Origin: Candidatus Leptofilum proximum
GTDB lineage: Bacteria > Chloroflexota > Anaerolineae > Promineifilales > Promineifilaceae
Length of the DNA stretch: 64,000 bases
Direction: 5' to 3'
NCBI GenBank assembly: GCA_016710325.1
Contig: JADJXK010000002.1
Coordinates: 3,348,001 to 3,412,000 of the forward strand
Shown here: positions 63,811-64,000 of the stretch, piece by piece
Layout of the letters: every line of letters begins with the position of its first letter
Position numbering within the stretch: position 1 is the first letter of the stretch
The notes under the pieces: model-generated
Databases searched by the model: none
Told to the model about the DNA's origin: nothing
Seen by the model: only the letters and a program-made list of their open reading frames with translations
Program-made: the position numbers and the translations under genes

Positions 63811-63836
63811 TAGGGGCGCGTCGCCACGCGCCCCTA
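63811..63836. repeat. Small inverted repeat hairpin
   Basis: Arms TAGGGGCGCGT (63811-63821) and ACGCGCCCCTA (63826-63836) form an 11-bp perfect stem with a 4-nt loop between prfA and the MaoC gene. The GTAGGGGCG edge resembles the GGGGCGAGGC repeats at 3117-3306, so it may be a short member of the same family. Confidence 0.7.
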
Positions 63837-63844
63837 TAACAAAA

Positions 63845-64000
63845 TTACGATTCGTTCAGCGCCGCCAATTTCTCTGCTTCGTCGGCGATGATGAGGGCGT
63901 CGATGAACTGATCGATGTCGCCGTCCATGACGGCGGGCAGATTGTAGCTGCTCAGGCCAATGCGGTGGTCGGTCACGCGCCCCTGGGGATAGTTGTAGGT
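63845..64000 (-). CDS. prfA: Peptide chain release factor 1, C-terminal fragment (cut by window edge)
   Basis: The final 51 codons plus stop are in the window. They encode 'TYNYPQGRVTDHRIGLSSY' and end ALNES, matching the conserved C-terminus of RF1/RF2 (T-Y-N-Y-P-Q-x-R-V-T-D-H-R). The catalytic GGQ domain lies beyond the right edge. RF1 rather than RF2 is favoured by the 'NYPQGRVTDHRIG' context; this is not certain from the fragment alone. Confidence 0.88.
   Translation of the reverse strand, partial: TYNYPQGRVTDHRIGLSSYNLPAVMDGDIDQFIDALIIADEAEKLAALNES

Overview
The window looks like a chromosomal segment of a Chloroflexota bacterium, probably of the Anaerolineae/Ardenticatenia type. This is inferred from style, not from a marker-gene search: lipoprotein signal peptides, Thr/Pro-rich tails on secreted proteins, a class A PBP with a long Pro-rich cytoplasmic head, and partner-switching proteins. 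A palindromic octamer, ACGGCCGT, occurs about 50 times (counted by eye), where about one would be expected by chance. No rRNA, tRNA, CRISPR array or prophage was seen.

Layout. (1) 1-9.5 kb is GC-rich: a secreted gluzincin peptidase, an orphan family-5 solute-binding lipoprotein, a TSUP permease, a membrane protein with a zinc-ribbon tail, an AhpD-like protein, a class V aminotransferase and two GT4 glycosyltransferases, separated by hairpin repeats. (2) 9.5-40.8 kb is AT-richer and almost entirely on the minus strand. It is a large exopolysaccharide locus with a Wzy-like polymerase, Wzx-like flippase, Wzz-like chain-length protein and a degenerate BY-kinase homologue. It also holds GT2 and other glycosyltransferases, a DegT aminotransferase, an acetyltransferase, pyruvyltransferase, PIG-L deacetylase, Gfo/Idh/MocA oxidoreductases, RfbF-like cytidylyltransferase, sugar C-methyltransferase and an SDR. 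Four secreted lipoproteins (glycosidase, beta-sandwich, LysM, FG-GAP) lie within it. (3) 41.2-50.8 kb is a probable minus-strand operon. It starts with three polymer-initiation and glycosyltransfer genes and continues into a complete partner-switching set (STAS, GAF-SpoIIE phosphatase, HATPase) and a receiver. One glycosyltransferase (WecG/TagA type) carries two C-terminal STAS domains. The next protein fuses a nucleotidyltransferase-like, a hexapeptide and a phosphoglycosyl-transferase-like domain, and both catalytic ends look inactivated. (4) 51.4-54.3 kb holds CDP-glucose 4,6-dehydratase and an IS110-family element with a long structured left end. (5) 54.3-64 kb is housekeeping: L-2-hydroxyglutarate oxidase, HAD hydrolase, a P-loop kinase-like protein, aconitase, an HPF/RaiA-like protein, a class A PBP, a MaoC dehydratase and the 3' end of prfA.

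How the genes may work together. RfbF (29.9 kb) and RfbG (51.4 kb) would supply CDP-4-keto-6-deoxyglucose. The methyltransferase, SDR, oxidoreductases and aminotransferase could turn it into branched or amino sugars. The phosphoglycosyl transferase at 48.7 kb would start the lipid-linked unit, the GTs would extend it, and Wzx/Wzy/Wzz would export and polymerise it. The most notable idea is that an RsbU/RsbW/RsbV-type switch acts directly on glycan assembly through the STAS domains fused to the WecG-type enzyme.
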